Part shown: positions 38,614-47,520 of the stretch, in pieces | Position numbering within the stretch: the stretch's first letter is position 1 | Layout: each line of letters starts with the position of its first letter | Origin: Streptococcus iniae | GTDB lineage: Bacteria > Bacillota > Bacilli > Lactobacillales > Streptococcaceae | Direction: 5' to 3' | Assembly: GCF_030732225.1 (NCBI RefSeq) | Contig: NZ_CP132230.1 | Span: 1,855,001-1,919,000, forward strand | DNA length: 64,000 bases | Program-made: the position numbers and the translations under genes | The notes under the pieces: generated by a model | What the model saw: the letters and a program-made list of their open reading frames with translations, nothing else | What the model was told of the DNA's origin: nothing | Databases searched by the model: none

Positions 38614-38883
38614 ATGGCAAAGAAATCAAAAATTGCTAAATACCAAAAGCAGCTCCAACTGATTGAACAGTACGCTGACCTACGTCGCGAACTGAAAGCC
38701 AGTGGTGATTATGAAGCACTTCGCAAATTGCCTCGTGATTCAAATCCAAATCGCTTGAAAAACCGCGATAAAATTGATGGCCGTCCTCACGCTTACATGC
38801 GTAAGTTTGGTCTAAGCCGTATCAATTTCCGTAATCTTGCTCACAAGGGTCAGATTCCTGGCATCACAAAAGCTAGCTGGTAA
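38614..38883 (+). CDS. rpsN: Ribosomal protein S14, zinc-independent paralogue
   Basis: This 89-aa S14 has no cysteine at all. It is therefore the C-minus form that replaces the zinc-ribbon S14 under zinc starvation. Typical sequence includes [15 protein letters not shown] and [15 protein letters not shown] with the end KASW. AAGGAG precedes the ATG. The upstream AdcR-like box supports zinc control. The housekeeping 61-aa S14 would be in the main ribosomal cluster, outside this window. Confidence 0.96.
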   Translation: MAKKSKIAKYQKQLQLIEQYADLRRELKASGDYEALRKLPRDSNPNRLKNRDKIDGRPHAYMRKFGLSRINFRNLAHKGQIPGITKASW

Positions 38884-38966
38884 GCTTTCAACACCTTAAG
38901 GAACAGTTATTTTGCAGGTAAGTGTTTCACTATTAGTAATCATAGAAGCCAATTATTTATCATTTT

Positions 38967-38998
38967 AAAACACAGTATGCCAAGATACTGTGTTTTTT
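38967..38998 (+). terminator. Terminator downstream of rpsN
   Basis: AAAACACAGTAT (38967..38978) and ATACTGTGTTTT (38985..38996) form a perfect 12-bp stem followed by more T. Confidence 0.9.
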
Positions 38999-39018
38999 GA
39001 TTTTTAAAGAAAGCTAAA

Positions 39019-39054
39019 AGATAAGGCAGCATTTTTGGTGCCTTATCTGTTTTT
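39019..39054. terminator. Bidirectional terminator between rpsN and tsaD
   Basis: AGATAAGGCA (39019..39028) and TGCCTTATCT (39039..39048) form a 10-bp stem with T-rich sequence on the right and A-rich on the left, so it can also stop tsaD transcription on the minus strand. Confidence 0.82.
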
Positions 39055-39079
39055 ATAAAATAATAGTTTAGACGTGTCT

Positions 39080-40099
39080 TTATTGATTTTCATCAAAATA
39101 GCTAAAGGCTAAACTTGGTTTGGCATTTAAAGCCATACTTGTAAAGTTTCCTTTTTGGTATTCAACAGCAGCAGCTAATGCAATCATTCCAGCGTTATCA
39201 CCACAAAGTCTCAAAGGAGGAATAATCACTGGCATTTCCCTTATTTCTTGCGCTAGGCGATTACGTAAGCCTTGATTTGCAGCAACACCACCTGCAACCA
39301 CTAACATTTTAGAGGGATATTTAGCCAGAGCTTTTTTGGTTTTAACCATAAGAATGTCCAGAACAGCTTGCTGAAAGGAAGCACAGAGATCTTCTAAAAC
39401 CAAATCTTCTCCTTTTTGCTGAGCATTATGGTGTAAATTGATAAAAGCTGACTTAAGACCAGAAAATGAAAATTCTAAATGGTCCTCTTTAATCATAGCC
39501 CTTGGGAAATTGTAAGTGTCTTTACCTTTATGAGCCAATTGGTCAATCTCACGACCTGCTGGATAGGTTAACCCCATGACACGACCAACCTTATCATAGG
39601 CCTCACCTACAGCATCATCACGTGTTTCTCCAACAATATGATAGCTTCCTGCTTCTGGAACATAAACAAGTTCTGTATGGCCACCTGAAACAAGAAGTGC
39701 CATGAGGGGGTATTGCAAGTCTTCAACTTCTTGAGCCGCCATAAGATGCCCTGCCATATGATTGACTGGTATCAAAGGTAAATTATGAGCCCAAGCAAAA
39801 GCTTTAGCAGCAGCAATCCCAACAAGTAAAGCACCAACTAGACCTGGTCCGTAGGTTACAGCGACAGCATCTAAATCACCTGCAGTAATTCCTGCTTCAG
39901 TCAAAGCGTCTTCAAAACAAAGCGTCATCACCTCAACATGATGGCGACTTGCTACCTCAGGAACCACACCACCAAAGCGTTTGTGGCTCTCCACTTGGCT
40001 AGCAATAATATTGCTTAATAAAATGGTATCATTTTTTAAGACTGCAACACTGGTTTCGTCACAGGAACTTTCTACTGCTAAAATATATCTATCTGTCAT
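39080..40099 (-). CDS. tsaD: tRNA threonylcarbamoyltransferase TsaD
   Basis: This 339-aa ASKHA-fold enzyme transfers the threonylcarbamoyl group to A37 of ANN-decoding tRNAs together with TsaB. The start is [18 protein letters not shown]. Metal-binding HxxxH is in VNHMAGHL, and the ATP-binding motif [13 protein letters not shown] and family signatures [12 protein letters not shown] and SGGHTEL are present. The start overlaps the rimI end by 11 bases. It is the last gene of tsaB-rimI-tsaD. Confidence 0.97.
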   Translation of the reverse strand: MTDRYILAVESSCDETSVAVLKNDTILLSNIIASQVESHKRFGGVVPEVASRHHVEVMTLCFEDALTEAGITAGDLDAVAVTYGPGLVGALLVGIAAAKAFAWAHNLPLIPVNHMAGHLMAAQEVEDLQYPLMALLVSGGHTELVYVPEAGSYHIVGETRDDAVGEAYDKVGRVMGLTYPAGREIDQLAHKGKDTYNFPRAMIKEDHLEFSFSGLKSAFINLHHNAQQKGEDLVLEDLCASFQQAVLDILMVKTKKALAKYPSKMLVVAGGVAANQGLRNRLAQEIREMPVIIPPLRLCGDNAGMIALAAAVEYQKGNFTSMALNAKPSLAFSYFDENQ

Positions 40100-40514
40100 T
40101 TTTCCCTTCCCTTTTCATAATCAGCGCTGCTTCTCTTGGATTTTGGTAGTAATCTTTGCGTTTTCCAACCTGCTTAAAGGCAAATTTTCGGTATAAAGCT
40201 TGCGCAGCCAAATTGGATTCACGGACCTCTAGAAAGATTGGCAAGTCATCATCCTCAAGGAATTGTATTAATTGCGAAGCGTAGCCTTTACCTTGATAAG
40301 CTCTTAAAACAGCAATATTGGTGATTTCAAGTTCCCCTAGCAAATCTTGAGTGGCTAAAAAACCAACCGCACGGCCATGATCATAAACAAAATAATAATC
40401 TGTTTGCAAAGAAATGATATCTGATTGAATTTGCTCTTTGGTCCATGGTGATTCCAGATGGGTATCTTTTAGTATCTGGTAAACAGCCTGGACCTGTTCG
40501 TCTAGTGATAGCAT
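40089..40514 (-). CDS. rimI: Ribosomal protein S18 alanine N-acetyltransferase RimI
   Basis: This 141-aa GNAT acetyltransferase has an acetyl-CoA binding loop at [15 protein letters not shown] and the late motif [17 protein letters not shown]. Start chosen at 40514 (MLSLDEQV), just after the tsaB stop; an 8-residue longer frame would overlap tsaB. Position between tsaB and tsaD is the conserved order in Firmicutes. Confidence 0.93.
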   Translation of the reverse strand: MLSLDEQVQAVYQILKDTHLESPWTKEQIQSDIISLQTDYYFVYDHGRAVGFLATQDLLGELEITNIAVLRAYQGKGYASQLIQFLEDDDLPIFLEVRESNLAAQALYRKFAFKQVGKRKDYYQNPREAALIMKREGKNDR

Positions 40515-40515
40515 G

Positions 40516-41208
40516 TTACACTCTCTTGATATAGTCACTTGAATTTGCTTCTTGATTGTTTTTCAGCCAATTTTCTTCAGCTTCAACTTTTTTCAGATAA
40601 TTGGGTTCAAAGGCATGAACATCTTCTGCTTGTAGATGCACTGCAAGTTTGCCTAAGCCATAGGCTGATGGTAGACTTGCTTGAAACTTGGCATTTGGAA
40701 GTAGCGCTTTGATGTCTTCTTGAAAAGCATCAACTTCACCAAGAAAAACGACATTTTCTGTCTGTGACAGTTTTGCACAAAGTTCTGTAATTGCAATATG
40801 CTCTTCGTCTCTGACAGCTTGTCCCTCTTGATAAAAACCAGCATAGACATTTTTGCGTCTGGCATCCATAATAGGTACTAAATAGGCTGATTGGTCTTTA
40901 TAACTGACTGCTAAAGACTGTAAACTTGATAGGCCAACCAAGTCAATACTAAGACTGTAAGCTAGCATTTTAGCTGTTGCTACTGCTACACGTAAACCTG
41001 TATAGGATCCAGGACCTTTAGCCACAACGATGCGATCCAAATCACTTGCTTTTAAATCTAAAGAAGCAACTAAAAAATCAATAGCCGGCATCAAGCTAAT
41101 GCTATGATTTTTCTTGATATTTAATGTGACCTCGCCTAATAGCTGATCATCTTCTAAAATTGCTAATGATAAGGTTTTGTTTGATGTGTCAAATGCAAGT
41201 ATCTTCAT
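40516..41208 (-). CDS. tsaB: tRNA threonylcarbamoyladenosine protein TsaB
   Basis: This 230-aa ASKHA-fold partner of TsaD begins KILAFDTSNKTLSLAI and has the family segment VAKGPGSYTGLRVAVATAK. Start at 41208, after AAAGGCTAAAA; an upstream ATG at 41244 lies only 1-2 bases after the -10 box TATAAT (41244..41249), so I reject it. It is the first gene of the three-gene operon. Confidence 0.95.
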   Translation of the reverse strand: MKILAFDTSNKTLSLAILEDDQLLGEVTLNIKKNHSISLMPAIDFLVASLDLKASDLDRIVVAKGPGSYTGLRVAVATAKMLAYSLSIDLVGLSSLQSLAVSYKDQSAYLVPIMDARRKNVYAGFYQEGQAVRDEEHIAITELCAKLSQTENVVFLGEVDAFQEDIKALLPNAKFQASLPSAYGLGKLAVHLQAEDVHAFEPNYLKKVEAEENWLKNNQEANSSDYIKRV

Positions 41209-41243
41209 TTTTAGCCTTTTCTCTATGTAAATTTCTATTCCCA

Positions 41244-41355
41244 ATTATATCATAAATTAGAAGAGATGAACAAAAGGGCTTCTTGAAAAGAGACCTTGAA
41301 AAGGAGTAAGAATTTCAAGCAATGCTTTTACTAAAAGCTGAGTTTATGGTATAAT
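41244..41355. promoter_or_regulatory. Divergent promoters of tsaB and rpoY-rnjA
   Basis: On the minus strand TGATATAAT (TATAAT at 41244..41249) serves tsaB. On the plus strand TGGTATAAT (TATAAT at 41350..41355) serves rpoY-rnjA. Both are extended -10 types with weak -35 boxes. Confidence 0.6.
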
Positions 41356-41399
41356 TCTAGTAATTGCAAAGAATCAGGATTAAATCTACTACACAATAA

Positions 41400-41453
41400 C
41401 CAATAGAAAAAACAGTCAAAGGCATCTTAGATACTTTGGTGGCTTTCTTATTG
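41400..41453 (+). other. Structured leader of rpoY-rnjA
   Basis: CCAATAGAAA (41400..41409) can pair with TTTCTTATTG (41444..41453), and inside CAAAGG pairs with ACTTTG. The roughly 140-base leader thus holds one long imperfect hairpin before the ribosome binding site AAAGGAAAGGAA. A role in control of RNase J amount is possible, but unproven. Confidence 0.4.
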
Positions 41454-41493
41454 TTTGGATAAATGATTCAAAAGGAAAGGAATTAATAACCCC

Positions 41494-41724
41494 ATGATTT
41501 ATAAAGTTTTCTATCAAGAAACCAAAGAACGTAACCCACGTCGTGAAAACACACTTTCAATGTATGTTAACATTGACGCAACATCAGAACTTGAAGGCCG
41601 TATTAAAGCCCGTAAACTTGTTGAAGAAAAAACAAGCTACAATATTGAATTTATTGAATTGCTTTCAGACAAACACCTAGAATACGAAAAAGAAACTGGT
41701 GTTTTTGAATTAACGGAGTTCTAA
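41494..41724 (+). CDS. rpoY: RNA polymerase epsilon subunit RpoY
   Basis: This 76-aa protein (formerly DUF1447/YkzG) begins [20 protein letters not shown] and is the small Firmicute RNA polymerase subunit. It is followed after one base by rnjA, the conserved pairing in streptococci and bacilli. The ribosome binding site of rnjA lies inside its last codons, so the two are translationally linked. Confidence 0.95.
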   Translation: MIYKVFYQETKERNPRRENTLSMYVNIDATSELEGRIKARKLVEEKTSYNIEFIELLSDKHLEYEKETGVFELTEF

Positions 41725-41725
41725 C

Positions 41726-43408
41726 ATGTCAAATATCGATTTAAAACCTAACGAAGTCGGCGTCTTTGCCATTGGTGGTCTAGGGGAAATCGGGAAAAAC
41801 ACTTACGGAATTGAATACCAAGATGAAATCATCATTGTTGATGCTGGTATTAAATTCCCTGAGGATGATCTTTTAGGTATTGACTATGTTATCCCTGATT
41901 ATTCTTACATCGTTGATAACATTGACCGTGTTAAAGCTCTTGTTATTACGCATGGTCATGAAGACCACATCGGTGGTATCCCATTCTTGCTTAAACAGGC
42001 TAATGTCCCAATTTACGCCGGGCCATTGGCGTCAGCCCTTATTCGTGGAAAATTAGAAGAACACGGTTTACTGCGTGATTCTAAAATGTACGAGATTCAC
42101 CACAATACAGAGTTAACCTTTAAAAACTTAAGCGTGACTTTCTTCCGTACAACCCACTCTATTCCAGAACCGCTTGGTATTGTCATTCATACCCCTCAAG
42201 GGAAAATTGTCTGTACCGGTGACTTTAAGTTTGACTTCACACCTGTCGGAGAGCCAGCTGATATTCATCGCATGGCTGCACTTGGGGAAGATGAGGTTCT
42301 TTGCCTCTTATCTGACTCAACAAATGCTGAAGTTCCAACCTTTACTAATTCTGAACAAGAAGTTGGTAAATCAATCCTTAAAATCATCGAAGGCATTCAC
42401 GGACGCATTATCTTTGCATCTTTTGCTTCAAATATTTTCCGTTTGCAACAAGCTGCTGAAGCTGCCGTTAAAACAGGTCGTAAGATTGCTGTCTTTGGTC
42501 GCTCAATGGAAAAAGCTATTGTCAACGGGATTGAACTTGGCTATATCAAGGTTCCAAAAGGCACTATTATTGAGCCAAATGAAATCAAAAATTACCATGC
42601 TAACGAAGTGTTAATCATGTGTACTGGTAGCCAAGGGGAGTCTATGGCTGCACTAGCAAGGATTGCAAATGGTACGCACCGTCAGGTTACTCTACAGCCT
42701 GGTGATACCGTTATATTCTCGTCTAGTCCAATCCCTGGTAATACAACAAGTGTTAACAAACTTATCAATACCATTCAAGAAGCTGGTGTTGATGTTATTC
42801 ACGGCAAGGTTAATAATATCCACACATCTGGTCATGGTGGTCAACAGGAGCAAAAATTGATGCTTCGTTTGATGAAACCAAAATTCTTCATGCCTGTTCA
42901 TGGTGAATACCGGATGCAAAAAGTTCATGCTGGCTTAGCTGAGGATACTGGAATCCCTGAAGAAAATATTTTCATCCTTGAAAATGGTGATGTCCTTGCT
43001 TTAACAAGTGATTCTGCGCGACGTGCGGGGCACTTCAACGCACAAGATATTTATGTTGATGGTAATGGTATTGGTGATATTGGAACAGCAGTTTTGAGAG
43101 ATCGTCGTGACCTTTCAGAAGATGGTGTTGTTCTTGCAGTTGCTACTGTTGACTTTGACACACAAATGATTCTTGCAGGTCCAGACATTTTAAGTCGTGG
43201 TTTTATCTATATGCGTGAGTCTGGTGATTTGATTCGTGAAAGCCAACGCGTTTTATTTAATGCTATTCGTATCGCTCTTAAAAACAAAGATGCTAGCATC
43301 CAATCTATTAACGGCTCTATCGTTAACGCCTTACGCCCATTCTTATACGAAAAAACAGAACGTGAACCAATTATTATTCCAATGGTTCTCACACCTGATA
43401 AAGATTAA
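41726..43408 (+). CDS. rnjA: Ribonuclease J1
   Basis: This 560-aa metallo-beta-lactamase/beta-CASP nuclease has 5'-3' exonuclease and endonuclease activity in mRNA decay and rRNA maturation. The metal site HGHEDHIGG and the downstream FTGDFKFD-like CTGDFKFD are present, and [10 protein letters not shown] follows. The beta-CASP part has SDSTNAE and GSQGES, then HTSGHGG and FMPVHGEYR. Length is normal. A terminator follows. Confidence 0.97.
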   Translation: MSNIDLKPNEVGVFAIGGLGEIGKNTYGIEYQDEIIIVDAGIKFPEDDLLGIDYVIPDYSYIVDNIDRVKALVITHGHEDHIGGIPFLLKQANVPIYAGPLASALIRGKLEEHGLLRDSKMYEIHHNTELTFKNLSVTFFRTTHSIPEPLGIVIHTPQGKIVCTGDFKFDFTPVGEPADIHRMAALGEDEVLCLLSDSTNAEVPTFTNSEQEVGKSILKIIEGIHGRIIFASFASNIFRLQQAAEAAVKTGRKIAVFGRSMEKAIVNGIELGYIKVPKGTIIEPNEIKNYHANEVLIMCTGSQGESMAALARIANGTHRQVTLQPGDTVIFSSSPIPGNTTSVNKLINTIQEAGVDVIHGKVNNIHTSGHGGQQEQKLMLRLMKPKFFMPVHGEYRMQKVHAGLAEDTGIPEENIFILENGDVLALTSDSARRAGHFNAQDIYVDGNGIGDIGTAVLRDRRDLSEDGVVLAVATVDFDTQMILAGPDILSRGFIYMRESGDLIRESQRVLFNAIRIALKNKDASIQSINGSIVNALRPFLYEKTEREPIIIPMVLTPDKD

Positions 43409-43414
43409 TTTTTC

Positions 43415-43447
43415 GGACTGAGTTTACGACTCAAGTCCTTTTTTTGG
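43415..43447 (+). terminator. Terminator of rpoY-rnjA
   Basis: GGACTGAGT (43415..43423) and ACTCAAGTCC (43429..43438) form a stem with one bulged base, followed by seven T. Confidence 0.85.
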
Positions 43448-43451
43448 CAAG

Positions 43452-43499
43452 AAAAATCTCCTAAATCAGTTTTAACACTAACTTAGGAGATTTTTTTTA
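43452..43499. terminator. Bidirectional terminator of the dpp operon
   Basis: AAAAATCTCCTAA (43452..43464) pairs with TTAGGAGATTTTT (43484..43496) with a 19-base loop and further T. It overlaps the dppE stop on the minus strand. Confidence 0.85.
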
Positions 43500-44432
43500 T
43501 TTTTTAAGATTTAGCCTGTATTGAGCAGCTTCTTCTTCAGTTGAAAGAACAAAGTGATTTGGTGTAATTTCACGCATCTCTCTTTCTTGTCCATCTAATT
43601 CTATACTTGAGTCATAGATTTCAGCAACACGTTGACGTTCCTTATCAGGATCTGGTTCTGGAATTGCTGATAAGAGACTTCTTGTGTAAGGATGGATTGG
43701 ATTATTGTAAACGTCATCGGAACTACCAATTTCCAACATTTTTCCCCAGTGCATAACACCGATACGATCTGAAATGTATTTAACCATCGACAAATCATGG
43801 GCAATGAAAAGGTAAGTCAGTCCTTTTTCAGCTTGCAATCTTTGCATCAAATTCACAACTTGGGCTTGAATAGATACATCTAAAGCTGAGATTGGCTCAT
43901 CTGCAATGATAAATTTAGGTTTAACAGCCAAGGCCCGTGCAATCCCAATACGCTGACGTTGTCCACCAGAGAACTCATGTGGGTAACGTGTCACATGGTC
44001 TTTGTTTAAACCAACAAGGTCAAGTAATTCTTGAACTTTAGCCTCACGGCTTTCTTTATCTTTAGCTAAACCATGAATGTCGAGACCTTCAGCAACAATG
44101 TCTCTAATTTTCATACGACCATTAAGACTGGCTTGTGGGTCTTGGAAAATCATTTGTGCATCTTTGCGGAAATCTCGTAAATCACGTCCTTTTAATTGAG
44201 ATACCTCTTTATCATTAAAGATGATTTCACCATCAGTAATATCATAAAGTTTTAAAATGGCACGACCAACAGTGGTTTTCCCTGAACCAGATTCACCAAC
44301 AAGTCCAAAAACTTCGCCTTCATAAATATCAAAGCTGACATTATTAATAGCTTTTACTTCATTTTTTTTGCCTTTGTTAAAGGACAAAGAGACATTTTTT
44401 AGCTCAACTAATTTTTTACGTTCGGCAGTCAT
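43497..44432 (-). CDS. dppE: Peptide ABC transporter ATP-binding protein DppE (OppF type)
   Basis: This 311-aa ATPase of the second peptide importer has Walker [10 protein letters not shown], signature FSGGQRQR, Walker [12 protein letters not shown] and IAHD. The C-terminal oligopeptide-transporter extension (HPYTRSLLSAIPEPD) is also present. It starts at 44432 (MTAERKK), sharing one base with the dppD stop (TAATG), rather than at the upstream in-frame codon at 44462. Last gene of dppABCDE. Confidence 0.94.
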   Translation of the reverse strand: MTAERKKLVELKNVSLSFNKGKKNEVKAINNVSFDIYEGEVFGLVGESGSGKTTVGRAILKLYDITDGEIIFNDKEVSQLKGRDLRDFRKDAQMIFQDPQASLNGRMKIRDIVAEGLDIHGLAKDKESREAKVQELLDLVGLNKDHVTRYPHEFSGGQRQRIGIARALAVKPKFIIADEPISALDVSIQAQVVNLMQRLQAEKGLTYLFIAHDLSMVKYISDRIGVMHWGKMLEIGSSDDVYNNPIHPYTRSLLSAIPEPDPDKERQRVAEIYDSSIELDGQEREMREITPNHFVLSTEEEAAQYRLNLKK

Positions 44433-45478
44433 TAAGCTTGTCCCCCTTCTTTTTTCTTCCATTTCGCCCAGCGTTTAAGAATTGGTGCAGGTGGCGTCAC
44501 CTCTGGCGCACGCTCATCTAATAACCAAGTAGCTGCATAGTGCGTTTCACTTACTTTAAACATCGGAGGCTCTTGTTCGTGGTCAATATCAAGTGCAAAC
44601 TCATTACGAGCAGCAAAAGCATCACCTTTAGGAGGGTTCAAAAGATCAGGTGGCGTTCCTGGAATAGATTCCAAACTGCCTGCTTCTGTATCAGTGGTTG
44701 GCATTGAATTCAACAAACCCCAAGTGTAAGGGTGTTGTGGATTGTAGAAGACTTCATCTACAGTACCATACTCAACAATCTTACCAGCATACATAACAGC
44801 AACACGGTCAGCCATACCAGCAACCACACCTAAATCATGGGTGATGAAGATGATAGATGATGAGATTTGCGATTGCAATTCTTTCATCAATTTCAAGATT
44901 TGGTTCTGTATTGTCACATCCAGTGCTGTGGTTGGTTCATCTGCAATTAGAATTTCCGGATTAGCAGCTAAGGCAATGGCAATAACAGCCCGTTGCCTCA
45001 TACCACCCGACCATTGATGTGGGTAATCATTGATATGTTCTTCTGCATTAGGAATACCAACTTGATGCATCAATTCTAAAGCACGAGACAAAGCTTCTTG
45101 TTTTGAAATTTTTTCATGAATTAAGATGGCTTCAGCAATTTGCATTCCAATCTTCATTGTTGGGTCAAGACTGGTCATTGGGTCTTGGAAAATCATGGCA
45201 ATTTCTTTACCACGAACCTTAACCCAGTCTTCTTCTTTTAAATCATTAAGTTTTTTACCTTTGAAATCAATGTCACCACTGATTCTAGCATTTGAAGCAT
45301 TTAGCCCCATTAGGGTACGTGTGGTTACAGACTTACCTGAACCAGATTCCCCAACAATAGCAAGAGTCTCCCCTTTTTTAAGCTCAAAATTAATGTCACG
45401 AATGGCTTTAACATCTCCAGCATAGGTTTTAAAATCAACATGGAGGTTTTTAACATTTAAAATTGTTTCAGTTGTCAT
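44432..45478 (-). CDS. dppD: Peptide ABC transporter ATP-binding protein DppD (OppD type)
   Basis: This 348-aa ATPase has Walker A GESGSGKS at about residues 40-47, signature WSGGMRQR, Walker [12 protein letters not shown] and ITHD. The HPYTWGLLNSMP and IPGTPPDLLNPP segments are typical of OppD/DppD. It pairs with DppE, which it overlaps by one base. It lies 12 bases after dppC. Confidence 0.94.
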   Translation of the reverse strand: MTTETILNVKNLHVDFKTYAGDVKAIRDINFELKKGETLAIVGESGSGKSVTTRTLMGLNASNARISGDIDFKGKKLNDLKEEDWVKVRGKEIAMIFQDPMTSLDPTMKIGMQIAEAILIHEKISKQEALSRALELMHQVGIPNAEEHINDYPHQWSGGMRQRAVIAIALAANPEILIADEPTTALDVTIQNQILKLMKELQSQISSSIIFITHDLGVVAGMADRVAVMYAGKIVEYGTVDEVFYNPQHPYTWGLLNSMPTTDTEAGSLESIPGTPPDLLNPPKGDAFAARNEFALDIDHEQEPPMFKVSETHYAATWLLDERAPEVTPPAPILKRWAKWKKKEGGQA

Positions 45479-45490
45479 TCTAATAACCTC

Positions 45491-46522
45491 CTAGTCGTTA
45501 CTTGTTTTTGGATCAAAGGCATCACGTAACCCGTCACCTAATAAAATAAAGGCAAGGGAAATAAATACCAAAGCAAGAGCTGGTAGCAATACTTGATAAG
45601 GATAGTATTGTAAATTTTCTTGAGCATCTGTGATTAATGACCCAAGAGAGGCTGTCGGTGGTTTAACTCCTAAATTAATAGCAGAAAGAACAGCTTCATA
45701 CATAATTGCACTTGGTACTGTCATCATGATTTGAACAATGATAATCCCTGAAATATTAGGCAATACATGTTTAAAGGCAATCTTGAAATTACTCTCTCCA
45801 AGAGCACGTGAAGCTAAGACAAAGTCACGCTCACGGTAAGACAAGGTTAAATTCCGAACCTGACGGGCCATAGATGTCCAGCCAACAATAGCAATTGAGA
45901 AGATGATTGATAAGACACCATTTCCAAGTAATAAACCTAGCATTGTCACAATAACCAAGTTAGGAATGGACGAAATCACTTCAATGACACGTTGCATAAA
46001 GGTATCAACTTTTCCACCCGTAAAACCTGAAATCAAGCCATAGGTAACCCCGATAATTAAGTCAATTGTTGTGGCAACAATGGCAATTAATAAGGAAATA
46101 CGAATACCAACCGTAATCCGTTTGCCAAGACTACGTCCTAGATTGTCTGTTCCAAGTAAGAATTTTTTCTCCTCTGGAACCCCTTGATCAGCGTAAGCAT
46201 CGTTTGGCTCAGTATTGCCAGCATATGTAATGCTACCATTCCAAACAGGAAGGCTTGCACTAATTTTTGGTGGTAAATTACGGTAAACACTAACTTCTTT
46301 ACTATTAAAGCTATTAGCATCATTTTTTGAGACAAAGAAATTTGACCCTACTGAAAAGAGCAACAGAATGACAAGGAATCCCATGGCTACTACAGCTAGT
46401 TTATTTTTCTTTAATCGTCGCCACGCATCTTCTAGGAAAGACAATGCAGGCTTTTCAATTTTTTCTTGTGAATCGGAATTGCCCGCTCCAACAAGTTTAA
46501 ATGTTTTTCTTTCTTCTAGCAT
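45491..46522 (-). CDS. dppC: Peptide ABC transporter permease DppC
   Basis: This 343-aa permease has a cytoplasmic N-terminal head of about 40 residues and one membrane helix. An extracytoplasmic segment of about 85 residues follows, then the BPD-transport core with EAA loop LASRALGESNFKIAFKHVLP. GGAG precedes the ATG. It forms the channel with DppB, whose gene ends 9 bases upstream. Confidence 0.94.
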   Translation of the reverse strand: MLEERKTFKLVGAGNSDSQEKIEKPALSFLEDAWRRLKKNKLAVVAMGFLVILLLFSVGSNFFVSKNDANSFNSKEVSVYRNLPPKISASLPVWNGSITYAGNTEPNDAYADQGVPEEKKFLLGTDNLGRSLGKRITVGIRISLLIAIVATTIDLIIGVTYGLISGFTGGKVDTFMQRVIEVISSIPNLVIVTMLGLLLGNGVLSIIFSIAIVGWTSMARQVRNLTLSYRERDFVLASRALGESNFKIAFKHVLPNISGIIIVQIMMTVPSAIMYEAVLSAINLGVKPPTASLGSLITDAQENLQYYPYQVLLPALALVFISLAFILLGDGLRDAFDPKTSND

Positions 46523-46531
46523 GATACTCTC

Positions 46532-47446
46532 CTATCCTAGACGCACTCGTGGGTCTGCAATACTAATAATGATATCTGTAATCAAAATTGCAACCATAAG
46601 CATCAAGGCATACACAATTGTTGTTCCCATGATAACTGGGTAATCTTTAGTTGGAATAGAGGTAACAAATTGTTGACCAATTCCTGGAATTGAGAAAATT
46701 TGCTCCATCAATGCAGAACCAGTTAAAATGTTAGCGGCTAATGGCCCTACCAAGGTCAATACTGGAATCATCGAGTTACGGTAAGCATGTTTACGGGTAA
46801 CAAGTCTTTTGGTCAAGCCTTTTGCTCTAGCTAATTGAATATAATCTGAATTCAAGGTCTCAATCATTTCACTACGAAAGAATCGAGTAACCTGTGCAAA
46901 TACTGGAATCGCAAGGCCTAAAGTTGGCAAAATCGATTGGCTAAATGTTCCCCAACCTGAAAGCGGAAGAAGGGCCCATTTGAAACCAAAGTAATCTAAT
47001 AATAACAATCCAATAATGAAAGAAGGCACTGAGATTCCCATTGTTGACACAACACTGAGAAAAGCATCCAGTTTATTATTTTTATTACGTGCTGAAACAG
47101 CCCCAACAAATAGACCTGAGCTAATCCCAACAACTAGCGCTTGAATCCCTAAATGCACTGAGACGCCTAAACGTTGAGAAATCAAACGCGAAACCGGCTG
47201 GTTAATGGATTGATAGCTTGTTCCAAAATCACCACGAAGAATGTCAAATAAATATTTGAAGTATTGCTGCCACAAGGGCTTATCAAGACCGTATTGCTTG
47301 TTCATCATAGCAATCATTTCATCTGTTAATCTAGGACTGTTATATGGAGTTCCTGGCATTACTTGCATCAGGAAGAATGATAGGGTCACAACGACCCAAA
47401 GTGTCACTACTAAAATAGCCACACGTTTTAATAAGTACTTAGTCAT
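46532..47446 (-). CDS. dppB: Peptide ABC transporter permease DppB
   Basis: This 304-aa permease has the N-terminal helix MTKYLLKRVAILVVTLWVVV and the motif PGTPYNSPRL after it. Five further helices and the EAA loop LARAKGLTKRLVTRKHAYRN are visible. It lacks the large insert of OppB, a clear difference between the two importers of this window. A hairpin lies between it and dppA. Confidence 0.94.
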   Translation of the reverse strand: MTKYLLKRVAILVVTLWVVVTLSFFLMQVMPGTPYNSPRLTDEMIAMMNKQYGLDKPLWQQYFKYLFDILRGDFGTSYQSINQPVSRLISQRLGVSVHLGIQALVVGISSGLFVGAVSARNKNNKLDAFLSVVSTMGISVPSFIIGLLLLDYFGFKWALLPLSGWGTFSQSILPTLGLAIPVFAQVTRFFRSEMIETLNSDYIQLARAKGLTKRLVTRKHAYRNSMIPVLTLVGPLAANILTGSALMEQIFSIPGIGQQFVTSIPTKDYPVIMGTTIVYALMLMVAILITDIIISIADPRVRLG

Positions 47447-47464
47447 ATTTTTCCTCTAACAAAA

Positions 47465-47493
47465 GCAAGAACTGGTGAAACACCAATTCTTGC
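47465..47493 (-). terminator. Intercistronic hairpin between dppA and dppB
   Basis: GCAAGAACTGGTG (47465..47477) and CACCAATTCTTGC (47481..47493) form a 13-bp stem with one mismatch and a 3-base loop. On the minus strand TTTTGTTAG follows. As in opp, it probably leads to more binding protein than permease. Confidence 0.72.
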
Positions 47494-47520
47494 ACTATTA
47501 CATTTTTATGGTTCTAAAGT

